Shown: positions 36,160 through 48,569, numbered from the stretch's first letter. The stretch is 64,000 bases of DNA from Glycine soja (GCF_004193775.1 NC_041021.1:14527198-14591197); one strand, 5' to 3'. Program-made: numbers and translations. Notes: a model not told the origin generated them from the sequence alone.

Positions 36160-36950
36160 CCACATTGACAAAATCAAAACCCAACACCCAACATCAAAGA
36201 GGAACAAATGAAAAACCAACCTCAAAAACCCTAACCCACCCCCCATTGGTGAGATCAAAGCCCAACAGGCAACATCAAAGAAGAAAAAAAAGAAAAACCA
36301 ACGTCAGAAACCCTAACACACCCCACTGGCGAAATCGAAGCACAACACCTAACATCAAACAAGAACAAACGAAAAGAACGAAAGGTAAAAGCAAATAAAC
36401 CCCAATGCACCTTTGTCATTGGTTTCGTCTAAACAACAACAAACAAGCCAACAATAGAAAGTTTTAACCCAAACTTAACACCCTAACGCTTAACCTCTGT
36501 CATTTTTAACCCAACCACTATCGAAATTGAAGGCTAACACCCAGCATCAAAGAATAGAAAAAGAAAAACCAATGTCAGAAACCCTAACCCACCCCACTAA
36601 TGAAATCGAAGTTGCAAAAAACACAACACACTACAACAACACAACACCAACACAAAACAAAGAAACCCTAAACACCAAAAGGAAAACCAACGCTAGGAAC
36701 CCTAACCCACCCATTGGTGAAATCGAAGCCGCAAAAAACACAAAACAACAACAAAACATGGGGAACAAAATAAAAACAAAAGAAGCGCAAAAGCAAGCCA
36801 AAGTAGAAGAGAAACCAACATCAGAACCTCTAACCCACCCCACTGGCGAAATCGAAGCCACGAAAAACACAACACACAAAAGAAACCCTAAACACCAAAA
36901 GAAAAACCAACATCAAAAACCCTAACCCACCCACTAGCAAAATCGAAGCC
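36160..36950. repeat. Degenerate tandem repeat with telobox motifs
   Basis: Units of variable length (roughly 60-190 bp) share the phrases AACCAACATCAGAAACCCTAA, CCCACCCCACTGGCGAAATC and GAAGCCACAAAAAACACAAC. I count about eight AAACCCTAA-like teloboxes (near 36217, 36310, 36578, 36662, 36697, 36823, 36881 and 36917). The open frames on both strands here follow the repeat and are not convincing genes. It lies upstream (minus sense) of the RPA70-like first exons, so it could be amplified promoter or 5' exon sequence. Confidence 0.6.
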
Positions 36951-37476
36951 ACAAAAAGTCCAATACAGAAGAACAACAAAAGAAAGATACGCAAAGGAGC
37001 AGAAAGGAGAACAAAGATACATAGAGGAGCAGAAAGGGGTAGAGCCAACATACGGAACACCCAAAACAACAACACGACACAAAGAAAAGAAGCGGCCAAT
37101 GCAAAGAAGAAGCCATGTGTCAACACTGGAGGCAAGGGCAATTTGGACATTTCAACAACCATGATTCCATTATTAAATAGACAGTAGATAAAATCATATT
37201 TAGGGATTTTAAATAGACAAATTATTTTTCAACAATTATAATTATTTTATCATATATAACAAATAATCTAGTAATTTATATTAATTAAAAAATATTTGTC
37301 TCTTATAAGCTTAAACTATTTTATTAATTAAAGTATATAATATTAATAAAGTATAATTTGATTACTTCAATCGTGAACCAATATATTCATTGGTTGAATT
37401 ATCGGTTCCAGTTCTTAAAAGAGTGACTGATTACATTGGAGTGAATTATAATTTTATATGAAACTTATTTTTAATA
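36951..37476. other. Left flank of the Helitron, no gene recognised
   Basis: The stretch is AT-rich with no supported coding region. It ends with the host A (37476) of the AT target dinucleotide used by the Helitron. Confidence 0.5.
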
Positions 37477-37759
37477 TCTATATACTATCTATAAAAGATA
37501 ACCCTCTGGAAATTCCTAAAATACCCCTACCTAAGATTGTGACAGCTGTCCATTTCCTTGGTTTTTTTGGTCTTTTAGGTTTTTCATTTCCCACTCCCTT
37601 GGTTGCTCCACGTATTATTCCAAGTGTCCTCTTTTCTAACCTTTTCATTTTCCACTCCCTTGGTTGCTCCACGTATTGTTGCAGGTGTCTCCTTTTCCAA
37701 TCTTCATCCCAAGTCTTTTCAGTTTTCTTTTTATTTTTCATTCCTCTTTCTCCCGCGGC

Positions 37760-38000
37760 AAAAGGCTCCTTTCTCTTTCTCTCTCACTCACTTTCTTTCT
37801 CTGTACAACTTGGAAGCTTTCTCTCTCTCAAAACAAAGCTCCTCGAGAGGGGTTTTGACGAAAATGCAGTTGAGGTTTCAGCTTTAGGGGAGAAGCTCTG
37901 TAACGAAGGGAAAACAAGGGAGGGTTAAGGAGACAGAGGGTGTTTTGAATGGAGCAGTTTATTCTCACTGCCATGGCTTCTTCTCAGTTCAGAAGATTCT
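37760..38000 (+). other. CT-rich leader and possible captured first exon
   Basis: A long pyrimidine-rich stretch (37760-37830), typical of plant 5' untranslated regions, is followed by a short frame starting at 37949 (MEQFILTAMASSQFRRFS) that ends at a CAG|GT-like donor near 38000. The serine/arginine-rich N terminus would suit an organelle transit peptide. I do not recognise the gene. It may be the promoter and first exon of a captured gene. Confidence 0.25.
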
Positions 38001-38642
38001 CAGGTTTCACTGCTTTGCAGTTTTCTTCATGAGTGTCCTTTTGTCGTGGCCATCCTTTCCAATGGATAGCATTAACATCTCAGTGTTATATTTTTTCTTA
38101 CTGATTTTTCAATTTTGTTTTTGGTTCCTTTTAATTTTGTCGGGCTATCGACGAAGAAGCATCCAGCAGACATGTTTTTTCCTCTTTTGTTGTTATGCAT
38201 GTTTGTTTCCATTACTATTTGTTTTTATTTGCAAGGTTCTAATTTTGTTAGTTGTTATGCATGTTTGCTTCTTAATAATAGTTATTTTTTTTTACTGATT
38301 TTTCAACTCTATTTTTGGTTCCTTGTTTATTTTCCCGAGCTAATTTTTTCGTCATCTTCCCCATATGGGTTGTAAGTTATGTGTTTGATGAAATGCCTAA
38401 ATGAAGTTTTAGTTTTTAATCTTAAAAATTCATGTGCATCAGTGCGCATCCTGCAAATTCCACATTGGGTTTCTAATGAATGATACATGCAAGATTTTGA
38501 TGATAATCATTGTAACAATTGGTTGGTATTGATATCATTTATATTCTTTAATTATTTTAATCTATTGTTCAACAGGAAGAAGCCCAGGTTTTTTGTTCAA
38601 CAGGAAGAAGCGCAGGTTTTTTTGTTGCTCTCTCTTAGTTTG

Positions 38643-38798
<156 letters not shown>

Positions 38799-39051
38799 GT
38801 AGTTGGGTGTCCTTTTTTATGTTATAATGACCGAGTGAACTTTGAAATTTTTCTTTGAGGTTTCTGGTGTATGTAGGTGGTGATAACAAAGAAAACCAAA
38901 AAAGGTCTTAGAAGATTAAAAAGGTACTCCCTTGACTTGGTTCCATTGCCTGTGCTTAAAGTCTTTATAACTATTGTTAGTCAAAAGCTTTAAAAAAAGT
39001 GATTTTAAGATTTTGAAAAATGTGAGTTTTTATAGAGACTGTTTTAGAAGC

Positions 39052-39126
<75 letters not shown>
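39052..39126. repeat. (TTA)n microsatellite, second copy, with duplicated flank
   Basis: A perfect TTA run of about 75 bp is followed by TGTAGTTGGATGTCC...GAACTTTGAAATT, nearly the same about 55-bp flank as after 38798. This shows that microsatellite plus flank was duplicated as a block. Confidence 0.95.
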
Positions 39127-40539
39127 GTAGTTGGATGTCCTTTTTTTTGTTATAATGATCGAGTGAACTTTGAAATTAAATAGTCTCTAATATCTATTTT
39201 AAGTTTATAACATATGAAGGAAATTCTTTGGGCAATTATTTTTAACATTTTGCTTCTCAAGCAGTAGAAAAGAAGCACACTTTATTTTATTTTGATTGGT
39301 TTACTTCTTTTAATGGGTTCGAGTAACTAATGCACCTAAATCATTGTCCTTCTTTTAAGTTTGGCTTAGGATGTGGATAAACAGCACTGGTGTGGATAAG
39401 CATTCTTTAGGGAAAATGGCATCAGTAAAGAGACAAATGAGAAAGCCAATCACATTTTACTTTTGTGTGTTCTGCCAACCATTGTTAGCCTCCCGAGAGA
39501 CTTGATGGTTAAGAGCATTGATCTCTTTCTTGCATTATTGATGCTAAAAATGATGTGGTGTATTGCTAATTAGTTTTCGTGGCATATACTATGAAGATAA
39601 TGTGGGGTATTGTTAATTTGTTCTTATTCATTTAAAGTTTTGTTTGAATTTTTGATTTTGATTTTGATATGGTGGGTGCAGCTGAGGGTTACACACCTGG
39701 GGATGTATTTTTACATTAAAAAAGAACTTCTATCATTTCATAATATATCCATTGTTCTTATTGTTCATTTTTATTTGATGAGGCTGTAAACTTTTGCTTC
39801 CCTGTTTCATTCTTTTAGTCAGTATTTTGTATTTAATTAAAAAAATGTTTAAATTGCATCTCTTGATATAAAAAATTATAATGTATGTACCTGTTTCATT
39901 CTTTTGAAAAATAACTCCTCGCCATCCGCTAAAATTTGTCCATTTTTTATACATTTACCTCGGCGAACCTAGGGTTTTTGATGCATACAAGTATTTTTGT
40001 TGGAACGTTGATATATAGTTAAAGAAATTGCTTAGTACTTTACTGATATTTCTCAATTCTTTTAAACACATTCTTTGCCTTGCTCTATTTTCTCATTTTT
40101 TTCCTAAATCATGCACACATATTGGCTGATAATATTAATGTATTGTTGCAGGCTTTAATATGTCGAATTGGTTGCCTTGAGCAGCCAGTGTTAACATGCA
40201 AAGCCAGGTGGGGATTCCGATGATATGTCGGCTGAGGTTGTCAAGAATTCTTGGAAAAATGAGCAAAGGAATCAGTCGTGATTAGCAAAGGGGAGGTAAA
40301 AATTGCATCTGTAGGATCTTCTTAGATGTGGTTTAATGCTGATGACTCAAATGGTTTCCCTGAATTAGGGAAGAATTACAACTATATAATAATTGATCAA
40401 CTCTTGCTATATGGATACCGTGTAACCATGACAACTTTCTCTTTCTTTTTCCTCCTTTTAGGCTCTTTGGAATTTTTTACAATAGTAGTTACTGCTTTAT
40501 ATATCAAAATTTAGTGCTTTTTCTTATGGATCAATATAG

Positions 40540-40763
40540 GGCTCTGATTTTGTGGCAAAAGCTATGGATTTAGCAGCCAGAGAATTAATAACAAGTGCAT
40601 CACTAGGACAACGTTTGATCTGTGTTGCTTTTTGTCTCTTGCTGTGAATCCTGATATGTGCCAAATTAAATATAGGCTTCCTGCAATGGTAGTTACACAG
40701 GTACAGCTTGACCGTGCCAAGGTATCCACGAAGTCTGCAGTTCTAATGAATTTAGAGTCCAGA
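40540..40763 (+). pseudogene. Captured mitochondrial processing peptidase alpha (MPP alpha) fragment
   Basis: Two exon-like pieces lie in plus sense. After an ATATAG acceptor, 40540-40613 reads GSDFVAKAMDLAARELITSA then SLGQ. At about 40691-40763, before an AGA|GTATGC donor, the text is VTQVQLDRAKVSTKSAVLMN then LESR. Both match the C-terminal half of plant MPP alpha, the subunit that binds mitochondrial presequences (also a core protein of the bc1 complex). The piece between them keeps intron-like or decayed sequence (frame shift after LGQR). The metal-site half is absent. It cannot yield a working peptidase. Confidence 0.75.
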
Positions 40764-41333
40764 GTATGCTCTTTCTAACTCTCACTGGTAGTTTGAATGA
40801 TATCTAATTTCTTTCATTTACTCTTCTCTCCGCACCTGAATTAAAAATAATGTGTCCCTCTTGCATCTTTGCTTCCTTCTATATTATGATATATTTTGCC
40901 AAATCCCCAAAACAACAAAAAAAATGATTGAATGTAAATAGGGAAATAAGGTATATTATTAATCTTCTTTATAAAGGAAATCTTGAATAATTCATTATTT
41001 ATATTATTACAATAATTAATATTTTTATATTCTTTGGTTTATCAGAAGGATCATTGTTATAATAGGCAAAATTGATGGTGATCGTACATAGTGGCTAGGA
41101 AGGGATATAATGGCTACTGTTGTAGTTATTGGACTCAGTGGAGGAAAAAGACTCTTGAGTTCATCATACCATTACTTTGATATTATAGAAAAGCTTTCTT
41201 ATGGCAGTGATTTTGGATCCACACACTACCAAATTGGATTTAAGTATTATGACTTTTTCATCGTAACCATGAACATATTTCATTTTATGTTGAGTATTGG
41301 CAATTGTTCCTTATGTTATCCTGTGCTTGGTAG

Positions 41334-41686
41334 GATATCAGAAGAGAGCTTGAAATGGAAATAATTGAGGAACATACGGTGATGGAATATTCTAAGGTGA
41401 TGCATCCTGCAATACTTAGTAGTTTTTTAGCAGATTTTTGTATGTTTAAATGTTATTGTTTTTTGACAGGTCAACAAGAAATGTGAAAAATGTGGCCATG
41501 GGGAAGCTACCTATTATACTAGACAGGTATCTTTAATGTAGATTTGCCAATTCAATTTGAAGCTCTTATTTAACAGTCTAAATTTATTTATTTTAATCAT
41601 TCTAATTTCAGATGAGATCAACAGACAAAGGACAAACTACTTTCTACGCATGTACCGGCTGTGGTCATCCGTCTCAGGAGAATTAG
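41334..41686 (+). pseudogene. Captured RNA polymerase I subunit RPA12-like zinc-ribbon fragment
   Basis: Three consecutive exons have intact AG/GT borders and phase 0: 41334-41396 (DIRRELEMEIIEEHTVMEYS), 41470-41526 (VNKKCEKCGHGEATYYTRQ) and 41612-41686 (MRSTDKGQTTFYACTGCGHP, ending at TAG). Together they form a TFIIS-type C-terminal zinc ribbon with two Cys-x2-Cys pairs, as in RPA12, the Pol I subunit that supports transcript cleavage. The usual acidic Asp-Glu pair before Gly-Gln-Thr is Asp-Lys here. The N-terminal zinc ribbon of RPA12 is not seen. The TFIIS-type fold is clear; the choice of RPA12 over relatives is likely but not proven. Confidence 0.75.
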
Positions 41687-42800
41687 TGGTTTACTTTAAG
41701 GTTATGCTTAGTTTGGGAGAGAAAAGTGCAAGGAAAAAGAAAGATAAAGAGTGAAAACTCAGATGATTTTTTGGTAGGAGAGAAAATGAAAAGAAAGTTA
41801 TTTTTTTTTCTTCTTATTTGATTGTGTATAAAGGAAATAAAAAAGCATGTAGTGAAATGTAATAAATACTTAAAACTAGGAATCAAATGTAGCAATTAAC
41901 CTTTTCATAAAAAAATATATATTTAGAAGATTTTTTTTTTTGTGCAGAATTATTTTTTTAATATATTTATTTTACTAATTATTTGTATTATTTATCACTA
42001 TATATTAATATTGAATTACTGATGTACTCATGCTTAAAATTTAGACTGGCCTATAACAACGGATTCCTCTGGAAGTGTCAATTGCTTCTTGACTATGTCA
42101 CACACCTTCTTCACTGTCTCTGGTCTTGCCTGCTTGAAATAAAACTTTGTTGGTTATATCATCTTCCATATTACAAAACTTCATGCCACAAAAGAACTGG
42201 CCAAAGCATTTGCAAATTAAAAAATTACGAGCATAAGGCTACATAGATAATTCAACGTAAATGATATACACAAAGTTAAATATTTGTGTTCTCCTGAGCT
42301 TTGATGATTACAAAATAAGGTTTGGTCTTTAATTAAATAAAGTGTTATAGACTACGATAAAATATAAATTATAAAGCACCCAGAGCCAGAGAGAGACAAG
42401 GAGATTCCTCTTTCAAAGATGTTTGGTGTGTTTAAAAGGATAGCAGGGAAGATCTCCCCATACGAACTAACAAAGAAAAGGGGCGGTGGAAAGATTACCA
42501 AAGGAAAATAAAATCTTCTTTTGACATGCCTCTTAAGACTGAGCTTACCAAAGACAAACACCACAACACACATCTAGCCTATTACAATTTGCTGTCATCA
42601 AAGTGACTATGTGGGCTTCATCCAAACTCACGAAGCTACATATATTAAAAGTATTTGATTTCTAACACTTATTATTGTGGTTCCTCAGCCCATAATTGAT
42701 GTTTCCTATACCAACTTTAATACTGAAATTCGCACGGGAAACAAATCACGTCAGTAGTGCAATGAAAATTAGAAATTTTTCTTACTTTCTCTTTTTGTAT

Positions 42801-42837
42801 TTAATTAATTAATTAATTAATTTTGTTGTTGTTGTTG

Positions 42838-42874
<37 letters not shown>

Positions 42875-42905
42875 TACTATTATCATTATTATTATTATTA
42901 TCACT
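42801..42905. repeat. Compound microsatellite (TTAA)n (GTT)n (TTA)n
   Basis: Runs of TTAA (about 42801-42822), GTT (about 42825-42840) and TTA with a few substitutions (42841-42905) follow each other directly. Confidence 0.9.
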
Positions 42906-43310
42906 GTTATTTAGTTATTATTGTTTGTTTCATATTTTTTCTTCCTTACTGATTTTTTCCCTTTTTTCCACTTTCTGATTTTCTTGCTTACAAGGTTCTT
43001 TCTTTGTACTTTGTTTTATGCATGTTTATTATTATTATTATTTTTTAAATTTTTTTATGGAAGGTTTAAGCTATTTGAGAGGTACTTCAACTTCAATTTT
43101 CATGCTATTGTGCTATGGATTTATGTCTTCTTTCTTCATTCTTATTAATTCGTCTTTCATTTTCTTCTTTACAATTGCAGTCATGCTATTATCATATTTT
43201 TTTGTTCGCTTCTCTGATCCCTTCTCTCCACCATGAATAGGTCAGAACAATCACGGGATTTTAAAATATTAGGATTCCTCTCATTTTTCACTTGAATTTT
43301 TTTTTGTGGT

Positions 43311-43539
43311 GAAGTGAATGACAATGAGAAAAATCCCATAGAAATGGTGGTGAGTTCTATTCTTTTGCATTGTCTTTTAAATTTAAGTTGGTAAGACAGT
43401 GCAGTTAATAGAACATGAACATGGATTTGAAATTGTTAATTTTTCTCTATTATTGCAGGTAATTAGAGGAAATAGTGTGGTCATTGTTGAGGTGCTTCAA
43501 ATTCAAGTATTTAAGTGTAAATTAACAATTGTTAAGTGA
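43311..43539 (+). pseudogene. Captured small nuclear ribonucleoprotein G (Sm G) C-terminal fragment
   Basis: Exon 1 (about 43311-43349) reads EVNDNEKNPIEMV and ends at a GTG|GTGAGT donor. Exon 2 (43459-43539) follows a TTGCAG acceptor and reads VIRGNSVVIVEVLQIQ, then runs to TGA. The spliced text matches the Sm2 motif and C terminus of plant Sm G (EVN-NEK, then MVVIRGNSVV), part of the seven-member Sm ring of spliceosomal snRNPs. The N-terminal Sm1 half is missing. The C-terminal end after VLQ has diverged from the usual ALEPV. Confidence 0.75.
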
Positions 43540-43767
43540 CCTGACAAATGTAAATATGGAGTAATTTATATTATAATTGACATGCTGTCATATATTTATA
43601 AAAAAACTATTTTACTTATTTGAAATTTCAATTCTCAATTTAATTATATTTTTTTTTACTTTTTAATCCTTTTAGTTTTAAACATTTATTTTGTTTATTA
43701 TCTTTAAGCCTTATGAGATTCATCTTAATATAGTTTATTAATTTTGTGATCTGAAACAATTGTTTTG

Positions 43768-43937
43768 CATGAACATCAAGTTTCCTTAATCAAGTGATCC
43801 ATGCGTATACACAAGTTTTAAATTCGCATAAACATCAACCTTTGAAGTCCCTTAATCAAGTGACTCATACGTATGCACGGGTTTCAAATTCACATGAATA
43901 TCAACCTTTGAAGTTTGGTTAATCAAATGACTCAAAC
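43768..43937 (+). repeat. Tandem repeat of about 66 bp resembling the Helitron 3' hairpin
   Basis: Three degenerate units each contain a CAT(G/A)AA(C/T)ATCAA...TTAATCAA segment. The middle unit carries GACTCATACGTATGCACGGG, close to the terminal hairpin GACCCATGCATGCGCACGGG at 44054, but without CTAG after it. Confidence 0.65.
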
Positions 43938-44054
43938 AATTTGACAATTGATCAACTCTACTATTTACAACTATTTAATATGAATGTTAGTTCTTTTTAT
44001 CTTTTTACAATCTCTTTCTTTTTATTCTTCCATCGAAAATTATTTAGACAAAAG

Positions 44055-44084
44055 ACCCATGCATGCGCACGGGTTACCGACTAG
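44055..44084 (+). terminator. Helitron 3' terminal hairpin and CTAG end
   Basis: The stem is 44055-44062 paired with 44067-44074 (one A.C mismatch), followed by TACCGA and CTAG. This is the element's transposition terminator, not a transcription terminator. Confidence 0.8.
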
Positions 44085-45071
44085 TTATTTTTATAAAAGA
44101 AAAAAAAAGAGAATATTTTATAGATAAAAGGAGAAAAAAAGCATATGGTGTGTCCCCTTGCTGCAGTCGAATCCGAATAGCACCTTACACCCCATAACAG
44201 GAAAATATATATGCCACCCTATAATAGGAAAATATATATGCCACCCTATAATAATAGTGCGGATATACTTTTCCTTATTTATAACCACACGTTTGATCCG
44301 ACCAAAACCTTTCGAGGAAAATAATTGATAAACCCAATACCCTGCTGTACATATATACGACAAAACTTCCCCATCCCAGCCAAAATCATTCAGAAACGTG
44401 AACATAATTGCAGAAAACAGAACACACCAACTCGGTTATTGTTATTCCTAGATATATGATTATGTTTGTTATTTTAATTGGTTTATAATTTTTTATTAAT
44501 TTAAAAATTTGTTTGATGATTTAATAAATAAATTTTTTAAGTAGTTTTTAATTTTTTTAGAATACTAACTTTTAATTTTTTTTATTTATTTTCTTTTTAT
44601 CTTTAAAATATTTATTTAATTTTTTTATTTTTTAAATATATTATTTATATCATTTTATATTTTTTTAACTAATTTAACCATTAATTTAATTAAACACTAA
44701 GTTTTCAACTTTTAAATACCAACTAATTTTTGAATTTTTAACTACCAACTAATTTTAGCATATACTACCATGCAGACAGAAACCCACCAAATCAATTATT
44801 GTTCAGGCACAATCTCATAATCAATTATTTATGTCTATACCTTATTAAATATATAATAAAAAATATCACTAAAATTTTCTTCACCCAAATACAGATTTCC
44901 TAAAAATTAAAAATAAAAATATTAATAAAGTGTAATTATGAAATTAATGAATGAAGCAATTAGAAAAACAAACATTTATGATGTTTTTGAAAAATAAAAC
45001 AGTTTTAAAATAAAAATATATTTAATGAATCAATTACACAAATAATTTTAAAAAATAAAAAATATTATGGG

Positions 45072-45125
<54 letters not shown>

Positions 45126-45877
45126 AGGATACATCTATCATAACAAAAATTATGTATTCAAAAAGAAATTTTGATATTTTTTTTTATAAAACCTTCCATG
45201 AAAACATAGAAATAAAAATAAGTTAATTTATAAAAATTTAAATATTATAAACCCGTCCTATATTAATTGAAATAGGCTAATTTTCAAATATTACGAATAA
45301 AATTGCCCCCAACTAATTATGCTTAAATAACTTCGTTAATTTGTATTTTAAAAAAATCATTAATTGATAGATAAATTGTTTCTCCCAAAATTTTAAATTT
45401 ATTTTTAAATTCCTTAATTTTTTATATTAATAAATAGTAGTTCATTTTTTTAATTTTTTTAATTTAAAACTTGTGTTTTAAAAAATAATTAATTCACATA
45501 TATATTGTTTTTCTCAAAATGTTGATATTAAGTTTATTTGTAAATTAAAGAAATATTAATTCATGTTTTTTTTAAATTATGGTAAAAATTGTAAATTAAA
45601 TTTAAAAATAATTTATTTAATTATATATTCTCAAAATGATATCTTAAAAAAAATTAATTATAGCTTCAAGCCTTCAACGGTCCAACCTCCTAACCCCACG
45701 TTGGCGAATTGTTAGTGATGACTTGGCGTCCATATCATGTTTGTTTTACTTCCCAGCTGCATAGAATTCGCATCCATAACTTTTGGGCAAGCGGTAATAA
45801 TTGAGTCTTATTATATTTCCCCCAATTCAATTTCTTAAATAATTTAGAAGAAATGTAAAATAAGGCTAATGCTAATT
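44085..45877. other. Very AT-rich DNA, no gene recognised
   Basis: I see no supported coding region. It includes a short duplicated phrase (GGAAAATATATATGCCACCCTATAAT) near 44200-44252 and the AT microsatellite listed separately. Confidence 0.5.
45074..45122. repeat. (AT)n microsatellite, about 49 bp
   Basis: A perfect dinucleotide AT run. Confidence 0.95.
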
Positions 45878-46395
45878 CCACTCCCCCTTTGGGAATTTGA
45901 CCAAAATGTTTTTTTCAAAACAAATTAAGTACTACTTTGGAGTAGTCTACAAACAATTTATTAGATCCGATGATTCATCTCACGTAAGTAATTGGTGGCA
46001 CCTGTTAATACAATTTTGTCACTCTGAAGAGTATCACTAGTTCAAGTGTGTAAATGACTTGACGTCATCACCTTGGTGATTTTCACCCATTCAAACATGT
46101 TTTTCAACCAAGTGGAGTCTTTCATGCTCATTGGGAAGCACATTTGATGAAAAACATGTTTGATTGGGTGAATCCACCCAGGGTGATGCCACCAGATCGT
46201 TTATACACTTAAACTAGTAACACTCTTTAGAGTAGCGCCACCAAGTGAAGCTGAGTTGACTAATGTCACCAATTTTCTGCATGGCAAGAATCACCCAGTT
46301 TAGTAAATTATTTGAAGACCACCCCAAAGTGATATTTTGTTTTTTTTTTAAAAGAAAAAACCCTATATCGATCAAATTTCCCCTCCCCCTTTTGT
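45878..46395. mobile_element. Foldback MITE-like element (long imperfect inverted repeat)
   Basis: The left arm (about 45880-46110) and right arm (about 46140-46395) are reverse complements over most of their length with mismatches. Matched blocks include ATTGGTGGCAC, CACTAGTTCAAGTGT, GGTGATTTTCACCCA and CAAACATGTTTTTCA with their complements around 46140-46250. The centre is near 46126. There is no ORF. The whole transcript would fold as a hairpin of about 240 bp, so it could seed small RNAs. The superfamily is not clear because I could not fix a target duplication. Confidence 0.7.
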
Positions 46396-47180
46396 TGCTA
46401 GTGCACTCCCCTTTAGATTTTCCCCCTAAAATACCTCATAAAATACATTCCATTATTTGTCTCCATAAGTCTATATGATGAAAGCAAACTTCACCATGGA
46501 ATCTTCCAAAATTCAACCTCAAAATCAATATACATTATTAATTTTTTGGGTTCATTGGTCTTGATTATCAATCATGTCAATAATTTTCCCTTTAGAAGTT
46601 TGTACATTACTTTTCTTAAAACCAAGTTCAGTCAGGTCTTGATTCGCCATCAAGTTCTTCTCCATGTGATATTGCAAGTATATTGTTTTTTTTAGAATTT
46701 CCTACATTTTTTAGACTGGTGCCCAATAGTCTTTGGACAATTGAGATATTCTATTCACTTTGGCCATGGGAAGTTGCTAAGTGATAGGATTCCAAAAAGC
46801 TTTAGTAGTTTTCAAGGACATAAAGCCATCATTCCTGGGAATCCAAACCACTTGATTCAACTCTTTATTTAAGAGATTTGACCCATGAAAGCTTGCAAGA
46901 TTGGTAACCTATGCAAAATACCATCTAGAACATGCCATCACTGAGGCTCACCAAGGGCAGACCTTGGGTTTGACGAGACTCACCAAGGGTGGACCTTGGG
47001 TTTGACAAGACTCACCAAGGGTAAACCTTGGAATTGACAAGCCTTGGTGAAGTCAATATATACACAAGGAAAATTATAAAATTGAAGGGAGAGAGAATTT
47101 TATTCAATTTGACCATTTGAGTACAAGTTCCTTTCATTCCTCAGGTGTGCCTTGTTAAAACCTCTCCAGCCAAAAAACCT
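46396..47180. repeat. Unclassified repeat-like DNA with a 32-bp triplicate
   Basis: No gene is visible. Positions 46947-47042 hold three copies of a 32-bp unit beginning CTCACCAAGGG and containing ACCTTGGGTTTGAC. Confidence 0.55.
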
Positions 47181-48215
47181 TGTCATACCCTAATTTCGTC
47201 CGGGGATTATCGTTCGTTGATCTTTTGATCATTGCCAGTCGACTTATGGTGTTGAAGGCCAATTCCAGTGCAAAGCAAGGAACCGTTCAGTGTTTCGATC
47301 AGTAATGCAAAAAATACCAAAGAAGAGGGACAAAAGGGTCTTTTCATTAAGTTTCTTGGACCCTAGCTCGCCCAGGCTAGCTTTTGGCTCGCCTGGGCCC
47401 CCAGATGACTTCAGGCTGAAGGAACTAGCTCGCTTGGGCGAGCCAGTTACTTCAGGAGTAAGTCTTAGCTCGTCTAGGCAAGCTGCCATGGTCCCAAGTC
47501 CCCTTTTTTTCTATAAATAGGCGTGAAGGGGAGCTGAGGAAGGGGTTCCAAGGTCAGAAATTGAGGGAATTGAGAGAAGAGAGAAAGAAGAAGAAGAAGA
47601 AGAAAGAAGAGGAAACGAAGCCGAGGCGCTACCGAATCACGACCACGATCATTCCCTACTTCGTTTCTTGTTCTGCGTTCTTCGTGTGACCGCTGATTAG
47701 TTTTATTTTTGAGGATTGAGATCTATGTACCCTTAGGGATCCCCCTTGTTCTTATGTGCACATTCATCTTTTCCATCTATCATCGGCGATCTCATTTTTC
47801 TTTGTAAAGTTCAATCTTAACCAATCACTAGTGTTGTAAAGTTGTCTTTAAAGAGATTGAAAGTTAATAAACAAAACCAAGATAAAACCAACTCATAACT
47901 AACTTCTTTTTGCCAAGTATCACTTGAGATCATTTCAAGGTCCAACGCCTTAATGATTCTCTCCGCTTTTCAAATTTAAAAGATCGTTTCAAGGTCCAAC
48001 GCCTTAACGATTCTCTCCGCTTTTCAAAATTTAAAACATCGTTTCAAGGTCCAACGCCTTAAACGACTATTTTTTCGCAATTAAAAATAAATCTTTCAAA
48101 AACATAAAATCAATTTAACACATAAACTTCCAGACTTAAAGAACTACGTAGGTTTGAATTTCTCATCGCACCTAAGGATACGTAGGAGCAAGGTAGACAA
48201 ACTTTTCATTTTGCA
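47181..48215 (+). repeat. Truncated Tat-type LTR (same family as LTR A and B)
   Basis: It starts TGTCATACCCTAATTTCGTC, has TATA box CTATAAATAG at 47511-47520 with GCTCGCC-type palindromes just upstream (47370-47485), and two to three tandem units with TTTCAAGGTCCAACGCCTTAA near 47935-48065. It loses similarity after about 48210, before the conserved LTR end and primer site. Confidence 0.75.
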
Positions 48216-48537
48216 GAAAAAGTCAGACGTGTCAAGTAAGTGGAATCCCTGTATTTGACAATTTTGCAATTTTTTTAACCGTCGAAGAACACCTAAAAGA
48301 CAAGTGTTTTATTTGTCTTCAACTGTGGGCGAGTGCAGCGCATGCATGTTACTCTTACATACGTGTCACCTAAGGAGTAGGCACATACTGGAGACATGGT
48401 GCGTGGGTTAGGGGGGCAGCATCGTGGTGCAAGCGTCATTTCAGCTCCCGCCAGCCACTAAAGAGTCACACCTCCTCTTAAATGGAGCGTACGTTTGATT
48501 TATATCACCACTGATTGAGCATTTGTAGTTTAATATT
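48216..48537. other. Unassigned segment between two related LTRs
   Basis: No coding region or known repeat was recognised. It ends where the LTR of element B begins (TGTCATACCC at 48538). Confidence 0.45.
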
Positions 48538-48569
48538 TGTCATACCCTAATTTCATCTTGGGACTATCA

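Noticed and set aside
36527..36925. A 132-residue plus-strand frame with repeated NP-HP-GEIEA motifs
   Set aside because: It follows the degenerate tandem repeat and has no start context, homology or conserved frame between units.
44118..44405. A 95-residue minus-strand frame right of the Helitron
   Set aside because: It has no recognisable domain and lies in AT-rich DNA with an internal duplicated phrase. Not supported as a gene.
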